The notes under the pieces: generated by a model | What the model was told of the DNA's origin: nothing | Seen by the model: the letters and a program-made list of their open reading frames with translations, nothing else | Database searches by the model: none | Shown: one piece after another, positions 42,272 to 52,194 of the stretch | Numbering within the stretch: position 1 is the stretch's first letter | How the letters are laid out: each line of letters begins with the position of its first letter | From: CAZQQU01 sp964595625 | GTDB taxonomy: Bacteria; Bacteroidota; Bacteroidia; Flavobacteriales; Flavobacteriaceae | NCBI GenBank assembly: GCA_964595625.1 | Contig: CAZQQU010000004.1 | Location: forward strand, 62,001 to 126,000 | Reading direction: 5' to 3' | DNA: 64,000 nucleotides | Made by a program: the position numbers and the translations under genes

Positions 42272-44020
42272 TTACCAATCAAATTTATAGGTCAGACCTC
42301 CGAGAACTTGAAAACCCATGACCGGTGTAAACAACCATTTTTCATAAGTTTTGCCCAATAAGTTATTACCTTTTACAAAAACACTGAGTTGGTCGTTGAT
42401 GTGGTATCCAAAATTAAGATTTACATCAAAATAACTTTCCAAGGTGACTTCTTCAGAATTCAGCGTACCAAAATCGGTAAACATTTCTAGTCTGTCTTTT
42501 CGTTCCCCCACAAAGTACAGGTTGGCACCTCCATAAAACTGTTCGGTAAAATTTCCGGTGGCAAAAATGGCGGCTTTGATCGTTGGCAAATTGTACAAGG
42601 TAGGGGTCAATTCGGTGTCGTACCCCCAAAAATTGAGGTTAACTCCCAAATCGTAATTGGAATGCAGCGCTGCTTTTAGCTCGCCATAAAATCCAAAGGT
42701 GTTTACATGGTCGTAGCTAATTCCAAAGGAATTTCCATAAGCAAAACCTTGGTTATTAAAATTGGTTTCGCTCCAAATATGCCTATAGTAAGGTTTGTTT
42801 TTTTCTTGTTTATAGGTCACTCGTACATCATATGAAACGATTTCAGAAAACTTACCCCGCAATCCGGCGTGAGCATCCAAGGCTCTATCGGTCGGTGCGA
42901 TAATATTTCCAGGTGCTATAAAGGGATTTTCCTGAGTAAAACTGCGGTAAGTATGATTGTCTAAATCGCCCCCTACTCCACCGTACACAATAACGGCATC
43001 TCCACTCAAATTGTAAGAAGCAGTTACATTTGGATAGATATAGAAGTCACTTTGACTATTTTTAGTATAATTTCCCAAAACCAATTTGGCTCCTAACTTC
43101 AATTCATAGTCTTCTCCGTACAACCGCACATAAGGTGCTCCACCAATTTTGAGAAGTCCATACTCGTAGTCAACGGATTGATTTCCGAAAGCCATTCTCT
43201 CTGACTTACCGTTTAAGTAATCGATATCTACATCCACCCCAACGTCCAATCCAGATAGATCAAAGACAAATTCGGGTTGTACTACCAAGTGAATTTCCGA
43301 ACTCTCTTGGGAGTCTCCAAAATAACCCAACTGTATATTTCCACCAGAAAAAACCGATTCATAAAAACGAGCTCTGACCTGTGCTTGCGCACCAAAATAA
43401 CTATGTGTGGGATCGATTTGATCTATAAAAACACCATACAAAGCGGGATCGGGATAAATCTCTTGGTATATATCCGGCAGACCATACCAATTATACACTT
43501 GTTGTAGGAGTCCCAGCCCAATTTGATACTCCTGGTCTCGCGCGCGCGCATGGTAGGCGACATCTAAAGTAGTGGCATAAAATTTATCGTCTAATTCAAC
43601 CTCTTTAATTCCGCCTTGCGCTGAGTTATGCCGTAGAAAAATATCAAAATTCTCGTTTCTACTGATTTCAAAATTGCTGTACAATTCGGCAAAAACACGG
43701 GTGTAATTGCCCACTCCTATACTGGCATAATTGTCAAATATTTTTTCAGCTTTTTTTCGTTGCACTTGAGTAGCTCGGCCTTTATCCGGCACAAAAGTAG
43801 AAGCCACCGGCACCGATTGGATACTGTAATTTACTGGTTTTTTTTCTATCGAAAGAGAATCCATCAACGGAGGTGTATCTAGCAATTTTTCTGCGTCCGA
43901 AACGGAAGGCGTATAGGGTTTTACAACATTAATCACTTCGGTTCCCAAATCTTGTGCTGGGAGAGTCGAAATCCATCCGAAGATACCAACGATAAGGACA
44001 AATGTTTTCTTAATCTGCAT
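42272..44020 (-). CDS. Outer-membrane beta-barrel protein (TonB-receptor-like)
   Basis: A 582-residue exported protein (signal peptide KKTFVLIVGIFGWISTLPAQ). Residues 25-95 are a polar leader with VINVVKPYTPSVSDAEK. The rest is a long beta-barrel of short strands with aromatic ends, closing with FTPVMGFQVLGGLTYKFDW, where the terminal tryptophan is typical of outer-membrane proteins. Related proteins are often annotated as TonB-dependent receptors, but I see no plug domain or TonB box. It follows the TPR gene by 36 bp, so they form one unit. Confidence 0.82.
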   Translation of the reverse strand: MQIKKTFVLIVGIFGWISTLPAQDLGTEVINVVKPYTPSVSDAEKLLDTPPLMDSLSIEKKPVNYSIQSVPVASTFVPDKGRATQVQRKKAEKIFDNYASIGVGNYTRVFAELYSNFEISRNENFDIFLRHNSAQGGIKEVELDDKFYATTLDVAYHARARDQEYQIGLGLLQQVYNWYGLPDIYQEIYPDPALYGVFIDQIDPTHSYFGAQAQVRARFYESVFSGGNIQLGYFGDSQESSEIHLVVQPEFVFDLSGLDVGVDVDIDYLNGKSERMAFGNQSVDYEYGLLKIGGAPYVRLYGEDYELKLGAKLVLGNYTKNSQSDFYIYPNVTASYNLSGDAVIVYGGVGGDLDNHTYRSFTQENPFIAPGNIIAPTDRALDAHAGLRGKFSEIVSYDVRVTYKQEKNKPYYRHIWSETNFNNQGFAYGNSFGISYDHVNTFGFYGELKAALHSNYDLGVNLNFWGYDTELTPTLYNLPTIKAAIFATGNFTEQFYGGANLYFVGERKDRLEMFTDFGTLNSEEVTLESYFDVNLNFGYHINDQLSVFVKGNNLLGKTYEKWLFTPVMGFQVLGGLTYKFDW

Positions 44021-44056
44021 AGGTTACTTATTTCAAAAAATAATACGATTTTAAAT

Positions 44057-47000
44057 TTAATCTACTCGTACCGAAGTGTTGGTTTGAGCTTCTTTTTGTT
44101 TGATCAGGTGCAATTCGCCTTCTGCTTGTGCTATAATTTCAGGATAATCCTTAAAATTTTGAATCACACTTTCCAAAATATAGGTCGCTTGGAAGGCATC
44201 ATTTAGCGCATAAAAGTTTTTAGCCATCACCAGTAAGCCTTTACCACCCCACTCTTTGTATGCCGAATATTCTTTGGCTAATTGTTGTACCAACTCGTTA
44301 GAGGCTTGATACGCTTGAGCCTGATGTTTAAAATATGCATCGAAGTAGAGGGCTTCGGCACCTAAAAATCCGGTGGCGGTTTTTTGAACCTCGGCATATG
44401 CCGATTGGGCTCGTTTCTCGTCGCCGGTTTTCATAGAAGAACGTGCAATAAATACCCAAGCATCATTTTTGACCTCTCTACTGATTTGGGCATTTTCAAG
44501 TACTGTTTCACAATAGGCAATACTGCGTGGATAATCACCTATTTCATAATAACTTTTCATCAAATTAGACTGGGCAAAGATCAAATTTTCTTCCCGTACG
44601 CTCAGGTTTTCTAAACGCAATAACAGGGGAATGACTTTTTGGTAATCATTTTGCTGCAAACGGATGGTTGATAGTTTGGTCAAGGCCTCTTCAGTAAACT
44701 CGTTGTTAGGCCGGGCTACCACCTCTTCCCAGTGAGATGCCGCTGCCACCGGTTCTTGGGTAAAATAAATTTGCCCTAAATAAAAGTGAGCAGTCAGAGC
44801 ATGAATAGCTGTGGGAAAGTCACGGAGATAACTTTCTAACAAGACTTTGGCTTGGTCAAATTCGTTGTGAAAATATCTATTTTCAGCCGCTTCAAAAGTA
44901 GCTTGATCCAGTTCGGCATCAGTAATTTCTACATAATCTAAGGTTTTAATCCAAGCCGCATATTCGTTGACTTTACCCAAATCCTTGTAAATTAATTCGG
45001 CTGATTTGACCGCTTGGATGGCATCGGGAGTATCGGGAAAAGAACTAGCTACTCGCTTAAATTGAGTAAGGGCTTGTTCCGGCTGGTTGTTATTGTAGTG
45101 AATCAACCCTTTTCGGAGTAATGCTTTGGAAACCAAACTGTGGTTTGGCAATACCTGAATAAGTTGGTCGTACGTTTCCAAAGCTTTTTGGTTGTCTTTC
45201 TGGCTCTGGTACGTATTCGCTAGCTCGTACAAGGCTTGACCCCGATAGGATGAATGGACGTATTTTTTATCAAAAGCCTTTAAGTCTTCTATTTTATTGT
45301 TCACCCGATCGACCACTCCATAACAAATCGCTTTTTGGAAAGCCGCATAATCGGATTGAGCACCTCCCGCTGCGATCACCTGATTATAAGATTCCATGGC
45401 GGGCCAATACTGGCTGTTCATAAAATAGCTATCGGCCAATCGCAAATGAGCGTCTTTACTCATTTCGGGACTGTTTCCGGTTTGTTTTAAAAAAGCATCA
45501 AAATAGCCAATGGCGTCTTTGTAATTTTTATTTTTAAATAAAGTATAACCAATGTTATAATCCAGATTTTTATTCTCATCCAATTGTTGGTAACCCGGTT
45601 GTTGTTTAAAACGCTGAAAACCCAAATAAGCCACATCATATTTACCCAATCGATAATCTACCTCAGCGTTCCAATAAGTAGCTTTGGCATGGTAATGAGC
45701 ATTGACGTTTTCACTCAAAGCTTCTTCTAAATAACGAGACGCTTCGGTTAAATTACCATTATTTAAAGCTTCAATTCCTAAGTAGTAGCGCACAATTTGC
45801 AAAGATTCTCGGTTTTCAAACTTGGGATTTTTAAGAAGTAAATCGTAAGCTGCCCGATAGTTTTTAGAGGAGATATACGAATCGATTAGTAATTCTTCTA
45901 GTTGAATACGATAATAGGTTTGAGGATATTTTTCGAGATAACCACTAATCACCTCCGGCACAGAGGTATAGATGTTCCCAATTTCGTAACTGAGTTTGGC
46001 ATAATTATAAAAAGCATCTTCTTGGATAGTAGCACTAAATTCCATTTCAGAAGCATTTTTAAAAGCATTAAGCGCTTGTTGCTTTTGTTGTTGTTGCAAA
46101 TAGGCATCGCCTAAATGGTAGTATGCATTCTGAGCAATAGCATCCCGACCGCTGATAATTTTGTTAAATTCCGTAATCGCATTTTTATAATCTTTCTGCA
46201 TATAATAGGCGTAGCCCAATTGGTAGTAATCGGTATTGTTCCACTTGCCGCGAGTACCTCGGTATTCTTTAAGGTAGGGAATGGCGGCTTGGTACTCTTT
46301 TAGGTTAAAATAACTTTCGCCAATAATTTTGGACAATTGAGATTTTTCCTCGGCATTGGCTCGATCCAACTGATTTTTTGCCAATTTAATGGCCTCTTCA
46401 AAATTCCCTTGCTTAAAATTCATATCTGCCTGGTAGTAAGACAGATTTTCACTGTAGTGACGATCGTTTTCGATAGATTCAAAATACACATTGGCCGTAC
46501 CATAATCATCGCCTTCATAAGCCATATAACCCAAATAATACTTCGCTTGAGAACCGTATTCAGGAGAGGAAACTACGCGGTTAAGAAAATTCTCAGCCTC
46601 TTTTATATTTTTTGATTGAAAATAACTGTATCCTTTTTGGAAATAATAGCGATCGCGTTCTGATGAACTCAATGTATTTTCATTCACCTTGTCCAGCCAC
46701 TTGAGAGCTTGCGGGTATTTACCCGTTTCAAAATAAAAGTTTCCTACCTCCAAATAAGCAGTGTTTTTACGCGGACTGGTTGGATATTTTTCCACAAACT
46801 GCTCCATCATTACTTCTGCTGAAGGTTGATTTAACCGAATGGCAGCATGCGCCATATAATAAGCACAATCCGCTTCTAATGCCGGACTATGGGTAGTGTT
46901 TTTGATATGGGCAAAAAGCGTCTGAGAAGCTTGATAACTCTTGGTGTTATACAAATTAACCGCATGTTGAAAATCGGCTAACTCGTCCGTATATATAGCC

Positions 47001-47065
47001 GACTGCTGTGCCATCACCGACATGGACAGCAGCATAAATACCCCGTAATTCAATAGTTTAGTCAT
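44057..47065 (-). CDS. Large exported tetratricopeptide-repeat protein
   Basis: A 1002-residue protein with a signal peptide (YGVFMLLSMSVMAQQ) followed by TPR-type helical repeats over nearly its whole length. Typical repeat pieces are YYLGYMAYEGDDYGTANVYF, YYQLGYAYYMQKDYKNAI and YELANTYQSQKDNQKALETY. It is probably a periplasmic or surface scaffold. I used the ATG at 47065; another lies 9 bp upstream. The barrel protein gene follows at once, suggesting that the two proteins work together. A -7 box at 47102-47109 precedes the gene. Confidence 0.9.
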   Translation of the reverse strand: MTKLLNYGVFMLLSMSVMAQQSAIYTDELADFQHAVNLYNTKSYQASQTLFAHIKNTTHSPALEADCAYYMAHAAIRLNQPSAEVMMEQFVEKYPTSPRKNTAYLEVGNFYFETGKYPQALKWLDKVNENTLSSSERDRYYFQKGYSYFQSKNIKEAENFLNRVVSSPEYGSQAKYYLGYMAYEGDDYGTANVYFESIENDRHYSENLSYYQADMNFKQGNFEEAIKLAKNQLDRANAEEKSQLSKIIGESYFNLKEYQAAIPYLKEYRGTRGKWNNTDYYQLGYAYYMQKDYKNAITEFNKIISGRDAIAQNAYYHLGDAYLQQQQKQQALNAFKNASEMEFSATIQEDAFYNYAKLSYEIGNIYTSVPEVISGYLEKYPQTYYRIQLEELLIDSYISSKNYRAAYDLLLKNPKFENRESLQIVRYYLGIEALNNGNLTEASRYLEEALSENVNAHYHAKATYWNAEVDYRLGKYDVAYLGFQRFKQQPGYQQLDENKNLDYNIGYTLFKNKNYKDAIGYFDAFLKQTGNSPEMSKDAHLRLADSYFMNSQYWPAMESYNQVIAAGGAQSDYAAFQKAICYGVVDRVNNKIEDLKAFDKKYVHSSYRGQALYELANTYQSQKDNQKALETYDQLIQVLPNHSLVSKALLRKGLIHYNNNQPEQALTQFKRVASSFPDTPDAIQAVKSAELIYKDLGKVNEYAAWIKTLDYVEITDAELDQATFEAAENRYFHNEFDQAKVLLESYLRDFPTAIHALTAHFYLGQIYFTQEPVAAASHWEEVVARPNNEFTEEALTKLSTIRLQQNDYQKVIPLLLRLENLSVREENLIFAQSNLMKSYYEIGDYPRSIAYCETVLENAQISREVKNDAWVFIARSSMKTGDEKRAQSAYAEVQKTATGFLGAEALYFDAYFKHQAQAYQASNELVQQLAKEYSAYKEWGGKGLLVMAKNFYALNDAFQATYILESVIQNFKDYPEIIAQAEGELHLIKQKEAQTNTSVRVD

Positions 47066-47101
47066 AAAAAACATCTATTTATTTGCTTGTACTTACCTCA
47101 A

Positions 47102-47109
47102 CAAACGTA
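47102..47109 (-). promoter_or_regulatory. -7 box of the TPR/barrel unit (TACGTTTG)
   Basis: Minus-strand TACGTTTG matches TAnnTTTG, about 36 bp before the ATG at 47065. No clear -33 TTG is seen. Confidence 0.5.
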
Positions 47110-47216
47110 GGTTTTTAACGAATGTTGTCTGTTTCTATTTATTTTGAATATCCTCTCAAATTTCCTATTTTTACGCTATACAAGGGTTTAAAAAAAGTAT
47201 AAAAAACCAAAAAGTT

Positions 47217-47681
47217 ATGAAGATACTATTAACATTTTTTACTGTACTATTTACTGCGATTTTACCGGCTCAAAGCTTTAAAAATATCACCGAAAACTCC
47301 AAAGGATATATAGGTATCGGCACCAAAAATCCCGATGCGCTGTTGACCGTCAAAGGAAGTATTCATACCCAGGAAGTTTTGATAGACTTAGAAGGCGCTG
47401 TCGCCCCGGATTACGTTTTTGAAAAATATTATACCGGCTCCTCCGCGCTTCGGGAAACCTACGAAATGCTACCACTGAGCGAGGTAGAAAGCTTTATACA
47501 AACGCACCACCATTTACCCGGTGTAAAATCTGCTCAACTTCTTCAAGAAGAAGGAATCCAACTCAAGGAATTTAATCTATTATTATTAGAAAAAATCGAA
47601 GAGTTAACCCTGTATCTTATTGAACAACAACATCAAATAACAGAGCTCAAGGAAAGACTTCAAAAGATTGAAAATGAATAA
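47217..47681 (+). CDS. Exported tail-fibre-like protein
   Basis: A 154-residue protein with a signal peptide (ILLTFFTVLFTAILPAQ). The start of the mature part, GYIGIGTKNPDALLTVKGSI, is the usual opening of Bacteroidota proteins related to phage tail fibres. The C-terminal LSEVESFIQTHHHLPGVKSA and ELTLYLIEQQHQITELKERL form the usual head and coiled-coil. The long variable centre of the family is missing, so this is a short form. Its stop overlaps the start of the S8 protease gene, so the two are translationally coupled. Confidence 0.82.
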   Translation: MKILLTFFTVLFTAILPAQSFKNITENSKGYIGIGTKNPDALLTVKGSIHTQEVLIDLEGAVAPDYVFEKYYTGSSALRETYEMLPLSEVESFIQTHHHLPGVKSAQLLQEEGIQLKEFNLLLLEKIEELTLYLIEQQHQITELKERLQKIENE

Positions 47682-49608
47682 AATAATCGCAGTTTTAGGG
47701 ATTATTTGGTTAGGAACTAGTTTCTCTCTACCGCCCCAGCGGTATTACTTTTATATAACGGTCGAAAATCCATCCCTCCTTTCCATTAACACCAACACGG
47801 AGGGAACACTCACTATCACCAATTCAAAAAACAAAAGAGAAAACACGCTTTTTAAAAAAAACCGAGTTTTTGTATTCCAGCCGGCCTATCCCAATACACT
47901 AAAAGAAAATCTTAAAAAGGTGTACCGAATGGCAACCGACAATCGGGAATTGCCCTATTTATTACAACAAAATAATCCGACGGTGTATCGGGATATCAGC
48001 GAATATTTTATTTTAGAAAATGCCGTGTATCCTAACGATTACGGAACTACCAGTCCGGTCGAAAACTTAGGAGCCAACTACCCGCTGACCTATTTAGACG
48101 CTATGCGATTACCCGAGGCTTGGACCCTTACAACCGGTGATCCTAAAGTGGTGGTGGGAATTTCAGATGCTCATATCGATTCAACCAATATCGATATAGC
48201 GGGTAGAGTTAGTAAATATTTGAAGTATTTTGACTACAATTATCGCTCTTCAACCTGTGGTCATGGTACCAACACCGCCGCCTTGATAGGTGCTAAGGCC
48301 GATAATGGTTATGGTATGCCCGGAATATGTTCCGATTGCGATATGATAGCCACGGGTTATGGTAGCTTTGATTATATTCAAGATTTGGTGGAAGCCGGAG
48401 CCCGTGTTATCAATGCCAGTTGGGCGTTGTGTAATTTTGGTAATCATCACAAAAACGTGGAAGAACGTATTAATCAGTACTACGATGAAGGTATTCTTAT
48501 AGTTGCTTCTGCCGGAAATGCCAAAAATTGCAACCGCTATCTCCAAGATCAAGCCTCGAGTTATGCCTATCCGGCTTCCTATAAAAATGTACTATCCGTC
48601 ACCACCATCTATGGTGATTGTGGACATTATGAGGATTGTATTGTTGATGACCCCAAATACGGTACAGTAGCTTGGAAACTAAAAGATCGTCACGTTTTTA
48701 GGCAACAGATGGCCAATCCTAATTCATTTGATAAACTGACACCCATCAATTTACAATACGCCACCAATCACAATTATGCCGTGGATATTGCAGTACCGTC
48801 AGAAACCTACTTACCCGGAAACGAAGATTGTGGCAAAGACAAACACTACGGCGGGGTAACTTCCACGGCAGCGGCTATGGTTACCGGAGTAATAGGATTG
48901 ATGTGGTCGGCCAATTATTGTTTGTCAAGTGCTGAAGTAGAAAGTATTATCAAACTGACAGCGGTAGATATCGAAAATCTACCGGGCAACACCCCTTTTA
49001 AAATGAAACTGGGTGCCGGACGCTTGGATGCCTATCAAGCAGTGAAAATGGCCCACGATATGCAATTGGAAAAGGGAACTGTGACCGTTTCAGGTCGCGA
49101 TTTTTATCGGTTTGACTTTAAATTATTTTCGTCTCCATACCAAATTGATATTCACAATCAAACTTTTAGAGACTCAGCTACTGTCGACTTTTCCGCTCGT
49201 AAACGCATTCATTTAAAAGCCAACACCCACCTTAAACCCGATCAAAACGGTACTATACACCTGCGTATCAATCCCGATTTACCCCTAGAAAAATGTTTTC
49301 CCAAAACACCGGTTAAACGTCCCCGGGTAGAGCGCGATAGCATCAACCAATCCCCTACCTATCCAGCACCTTTTTCAGTGACTTACGACAAAGAAAATAA
49401 GACCTATCAAATTCGTCCGGTGGAAAGTCTGATTGACAGCCCCTATTCCGTGGAAATCAAATGGAATGACCAAACGATTTATACCCAAAAGAACATTCCT
49501 ACCCACCAGCCAGTGACTATCGATTTAAAGTCTTATAAAGAAAAAAGACTGGAGGCTGTTATTTACAGTAAATTGTATAGGATGACGCGAACAATAAACG
49601 TGTATTAG
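47674..49608 (+). CDS. Exported subtilisin-like (S8) serine protease
   Basis: A 644-residue protein with a signal peptide (IIAVLGIIWLGTSFS). The S8 triad is visible as Asp165 in GISDAHID, His197 in CGHGTNTA and Ser397 in GGVTSTAAAM, with oxyanion Asn282 in SAGNA. The aspartate motif SDAHID differs from the common DTGID. Residues 20-145 are a probable propeptide region, and 440-644 form beta-rich C-terminal domains. At least ten cysteines suggest disulfides. I saw no clear type 9 secretion signal. The ATG at 47674 overlaps the stop of the tail-fibre-like gene. Confidence 0.9.
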   Translation: MNKIIAVLGIIWLGTSFSLPPQRYYFYITVENPSLLSINTNTEGTLTITNSKNKRENTLFKKNRVFVFQPAYPNTLKENLKKVYRMATDNRELPYLLQQNNPTVYRDISEYFILENAVYPNDYGTTSPVENLGANYPLTYLDAMRLPEAWTLTTGDPKVVVGISDAHIDSTNIDIAGRVSKYLKYFDYNYRSSTCGHGTNTAALIGAKADNGYGMPGICSDCDMIATGYGSFDYIQDLVEAGARVINASWALCNFGNHHKNVEERINQYYDEGILIVASAGNAKNCNRYLQDQASSYAYPASYKNVLSVTTIYGDCGHYEDCIVDDPKYGTVAWKLKDRHVFRQQMANPNSFDKLTPINLQYATNHNYAVDIAVPSETYLPGNEDCGKDKHYGGVTSTAAAMVTGVIGLMWSANYCLSSAEVESIIKLTAVDIENLPGNTPFKMKLGAGRLDAYQAVKMAHDMQLEKGTVTVSGRDFYRFDFKLFSSPYQIDIHNQTFRDSATVDFSARKRIHLKANTHLKPDQNGTIHLRINPDLPLEKCFPKTPVKRPRVERDSINQSPTYPAPFSVTYDKENKTYQIRPVESLIDSPYSVEIKWNDQTIYTQKNIPTHQPVTIDLKSYKEKRLEAVIYSKLYRMTRTINVY

Positions 49609-49684
49609 CAACCGTTGATAAAATTGCCAACTAAATCCCCAACAAAAAAGAAAAATAAAGTAAATTCGCCCAAACAGTTAAGTT

Positions 49685-50368
49685 ATGTTAAAACCGGTTT
49701 TATTTCTTAAAAACGCATCCATCTTTCAACGAGAAACCCTTGTACTTTCTCAAGTAAATCTCTCTATCAAAAAAGGGGAATTTGTCTATTTAATTGGAAA
49801 AACCGGAAGTGGAAAGAGTAGTTTTATGAAAACACTCTACGGCGATTTACCCTTAGTAGAGGGAGAAGGAGAGATTGTTGATATCAATCTTCGTACGCTA
49901 CGCGAAAATGATATTCCCTTTCTACGAAGAAAATTGGGTATCGTTTTTCAAGATTTTAAATTACTCACCGACCGAACGGTCAACGACAATTTATTATTTG
50001 TCTTAAAAGCGACCGGTTGGACAGATAAAGCAGCGATGTCCCGAAAAGTTGAAGAAGTGTTGAGTAAAGTGGGCATGCAAACCAAAGGTTTTAAATTTCC
50101 TCACCAATTATCAGGAGGCGAACAACAGCGTGTAGCTATTGCCCGGGCCTTACTCAACGATCCCGAGCTTATTTTGGCCGACGAGCCAACCGGTAATCTA
50201 GACCCACACACCTCCGTGGAAGTGATGCAATTGTTACAAGAAATCAACAAAAACGGCAATACCATTTTAATGGCCACCCACGATTATGCGTTGATATTAA
50301 AATACCCTTCGAAAACCCTAAAATGTGACGAAAACCGGATTTTTGAAGTGGTTCAAAAAACGGTGTAA
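49685..50368 (+). CDS. ftsE: Cell-division ABC transporter ATPase FtsE
   Basis: A 227-residue ABC ATPase of the FtsE type, which with FtsX controls septal wall hydrolases. The Walker A motif is GKTGSGKSS (residues 38-46), the Q loop region GIVFQDFKLL, the signature LSGGEQQRVAIARAL and Walker B LILADEPTGNLD. The strong match to FtsE/LolD-type ATPases makes FtsE the best name, but LolD-like roles are close. No ftsX or other permease lies beside it. A separate lipoprotein gene follows after 19 bp. Confidence 0.85.
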   Translation: MLKPVLFLKNASIFQRETLVLSQVNLSIKKGEFVYLIGKTGSGKSSFMKTLYGDLPLVEGEGEIVDINLRTLRENDIPFLRRKLGIVFQDFKLLTDRTVNDNLLFVLKATGWTDKAAMSRKVEEVLSKVGMQTKGFKFPHQLSGGEQQRVAIARALLNDPELILADEPTGNLDPHTSVEVMQLLQEINKNGNTILMATHDYALILKYPSKTLKCDENRIFEVVQKTV

Positions 50369-50387
50369 ACTTCCTAAATAACAGGAT

Positions 50388-51998
50388 ATGCGGCTTCATA
50401 TACTTGGAATCCTAATTTCTTTAGGAATCGTTTCGGCTTGTCAACCTACTTTCGATAAAGAGCGAGACCACTTGGTATTTCGTTATAACGAACACGCAAA
50501 TATTGCTTCTTTAGACCCGGTATTTGCTCGAAATAACGCCACTATATGGGCCACCAATCAGTTATTTAATGGATTGGTTCAATTGGACGACCAACTCCAA
50601 ATACTTCCGGATATAGCCAAACATTGGACCTACAACGATTCTACCTATACATACACCTTTACATTACGCAACGATGTGTGGTTTCACAAGCACTTTATTT
50701 TTGGAAAAGACAGTACGCGCCAAGTCACCGCCCACGACTTTGAATTTAGCTTTAACCGACTTGCAGATCCTAAAGTAGCCTCACCGGGAAGTTGGGTTTT
50801 GCAACAAGTAGATAGTTTTTATGCGCAAAATGATAGTGTCTTCAAAATTCGGTTGTCCCAAAATTTTCCTCCCTTTTTAGGATTATTGGCTATGCGTTAT
50901 TGTTCGGTGGTACCACCGGAAGCTATTCAGCATTATGGAAATGATTTTAGAAGCCATCCTATTGGTACCGGACCGTTTCAATTTAAAATGTGGGAAGAAA
51001 ATGTGAAGTTGGTTTTTCGCAAAAATCCTTTGTATTTTGAAAAAGATGAATACGGACAACAACTCCCCTATTTAGAAGCGGTTGCCATTAGTTTTTTACC
51101 CGATAAACAAAGTGAATTTCTACAATTTAGCCAAGGGCGATTAGATTTTATTTCGGGTATCGATGCCTCATACAAAGATGTGTTGTTGACTGCTGATGGA
51201 CAATTACAACCTCAATACCAACAGCAGTTACAGATGATTAAAGGACCTTACCTCAACACCGAATTTATAACCTTGCAAACCGCAGATACCACTTCGGCAG
51301 TTTCTGAGGTATTACTCAGGCAAGCTATCAATTATGCCATTGATCGTGAAAAATTAGTTACTTTTCTTCGAAATGGTATAGGATATCCCGCCATCCACGG
51401 GATTATCCCCAAAGGATTAGCCGGATTTGAAGGAATTTCCGGTTATGAATACAATCCGCAAAAAGCCCGTCAACTGCTAGATTCATTGACCCAACAAACC
51501 GGTATTCACAATCCTCGAATCACTCTGGTAACAGATGCGAATTATCAAGATATTTTTGAATACCTACAATCCGAAATAGAGCGGATCGGTATCCGAGTAC
51601 AAGTAGATATTATGCCCTCTTCAACCATACGACAAGCCCGTACCAATGGTTCCTTAGAAGCTTTTCGCTCCAGCTGGATAGCCGATTATCCAGACGCTGA
51701 AAGTTATCTGTCTTTATTTTACAGTAAAAATCACTCCCCGGCCGGACCCAATTATTCGTTTTATTCCCACCCCATTTTTGACCAATGGTATGAAGAAGCC
51801 ATGGGTATCACAGATATTGAAGAGCGTAAAAAACTCTATGGCAAAATGGATTCCTTAGTCATGCAATCAGCCCCAATTGTACCTTTATTTTATGATGAGG
51901 CGGTTCGATTTACTCAAAACAACGTCACCGGACTGGGAATTAACCCTCAAAACAACCTGATATTAAAGCATGTAAAGAAGAACAAGCCTGCTCTTTAG
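50388..51998 (+). CDS. Peptide-binding lipoprotein (ABC substrate-binding family 5)
   Basis: A 536-residue exported protein of the DppA/OppA type. The lipobox SAC follows a hydrophobic start (LGILISLGIVSACQPT, Cys18), so it is a lipoprotein. Family blocks are NNATIWATNQLFNGLVQLDD, ITPDIAKHW-like ILPDIAKHWTYN, VTAHDFEFSFNRL, LLRQAINYAIDREKL and YNPQKARQLLD. The usual permeases and ATPases for peptides are not adjacent. The only ATPase nearby is FtsE. The ligand cannot be read from the sequence. Confidence 0.92.
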   Translation: MRLHILGILISLGIVSACQPTFDKERDHLVFRYNEHANIASLDPVFARNNATIWATNQLFNGLVQLDDQLQILPDIAKHWTYNDSTYTYTFTLRNDVWFHKHFIFGKDSTRQVTAHDFEFSFNRLADPKVASPGSWVLQQVDSFYAQNDSVFKIRLSQNFPPFLGLLAMRYCSVVPPEAIQHYGNDFRSHPIGTGPFQFKMWEENVKLVFRKNPLYFEKDEYGQQLPYLEAVAISFLPDKQSEFLQFSQGRLDFISGIDASYKDVLLTADGQLQPQYQQQLQMIKGPYLNTEFITLQTADTTSAVSEVLLRQAINYAIDREKLVTFLRNGIGYPAIHGIIPKGLAGFEGISGYEYNPQKARQLLDSLTQQTGIHNPRITLVTDANYQDIFEYLQSEIERIGIRVQVDIMPSSTIRQARTNGSLEAFRSSWIADYPDAESYLSLFYSKNHSPAGPNYSFYSHPIFDQWYEEAMGITDIEERKKLYGKMDSLVMQSAPIVPLFYDEAVRFTQNNVTGLGINPQNNLILKHVKKNKPAL

Positions 51999-52088
51999 GG
52001 TATCTTTCATTTTTAAAAGTAGAAATTCTTTCGTAACTTTACCCAAACACAAGTTTTTTAAACCTATTATTAATTTAAATCACAAAAC

Positions 52089-52193
52089 ATGGGAAAAGGA
52101 GATAAGAAAACGAAACGCGGTAAAATTATTATGGGTAGTTACGGAAAATTACGACCAAGAAAAAAAAATACAACCAAACCAAGTAGTAATTAA
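52089..52193 (+). CDS. 30S ribosomal protein THX
   Basis: A 34-residue, highly basic protein, MGKGDKKTKRGKIIMGSYGK then LRPRKKNTTKPSSN. It matches THX, a small 30S subunit protein of Thermus and Bacteroidota that sits in the head of the subunit. The motif KGDKKTKRGKI and the following GxYGKxRP are characteristic. It is short enough to be missed by gene callers. A strong terminator follows at once. Confidence 0.9.
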   Translation: MGKGDKKTKRGKIIMGSYGKLRPRKKNTTKPSSN

Positions 52194-52194
52194 A

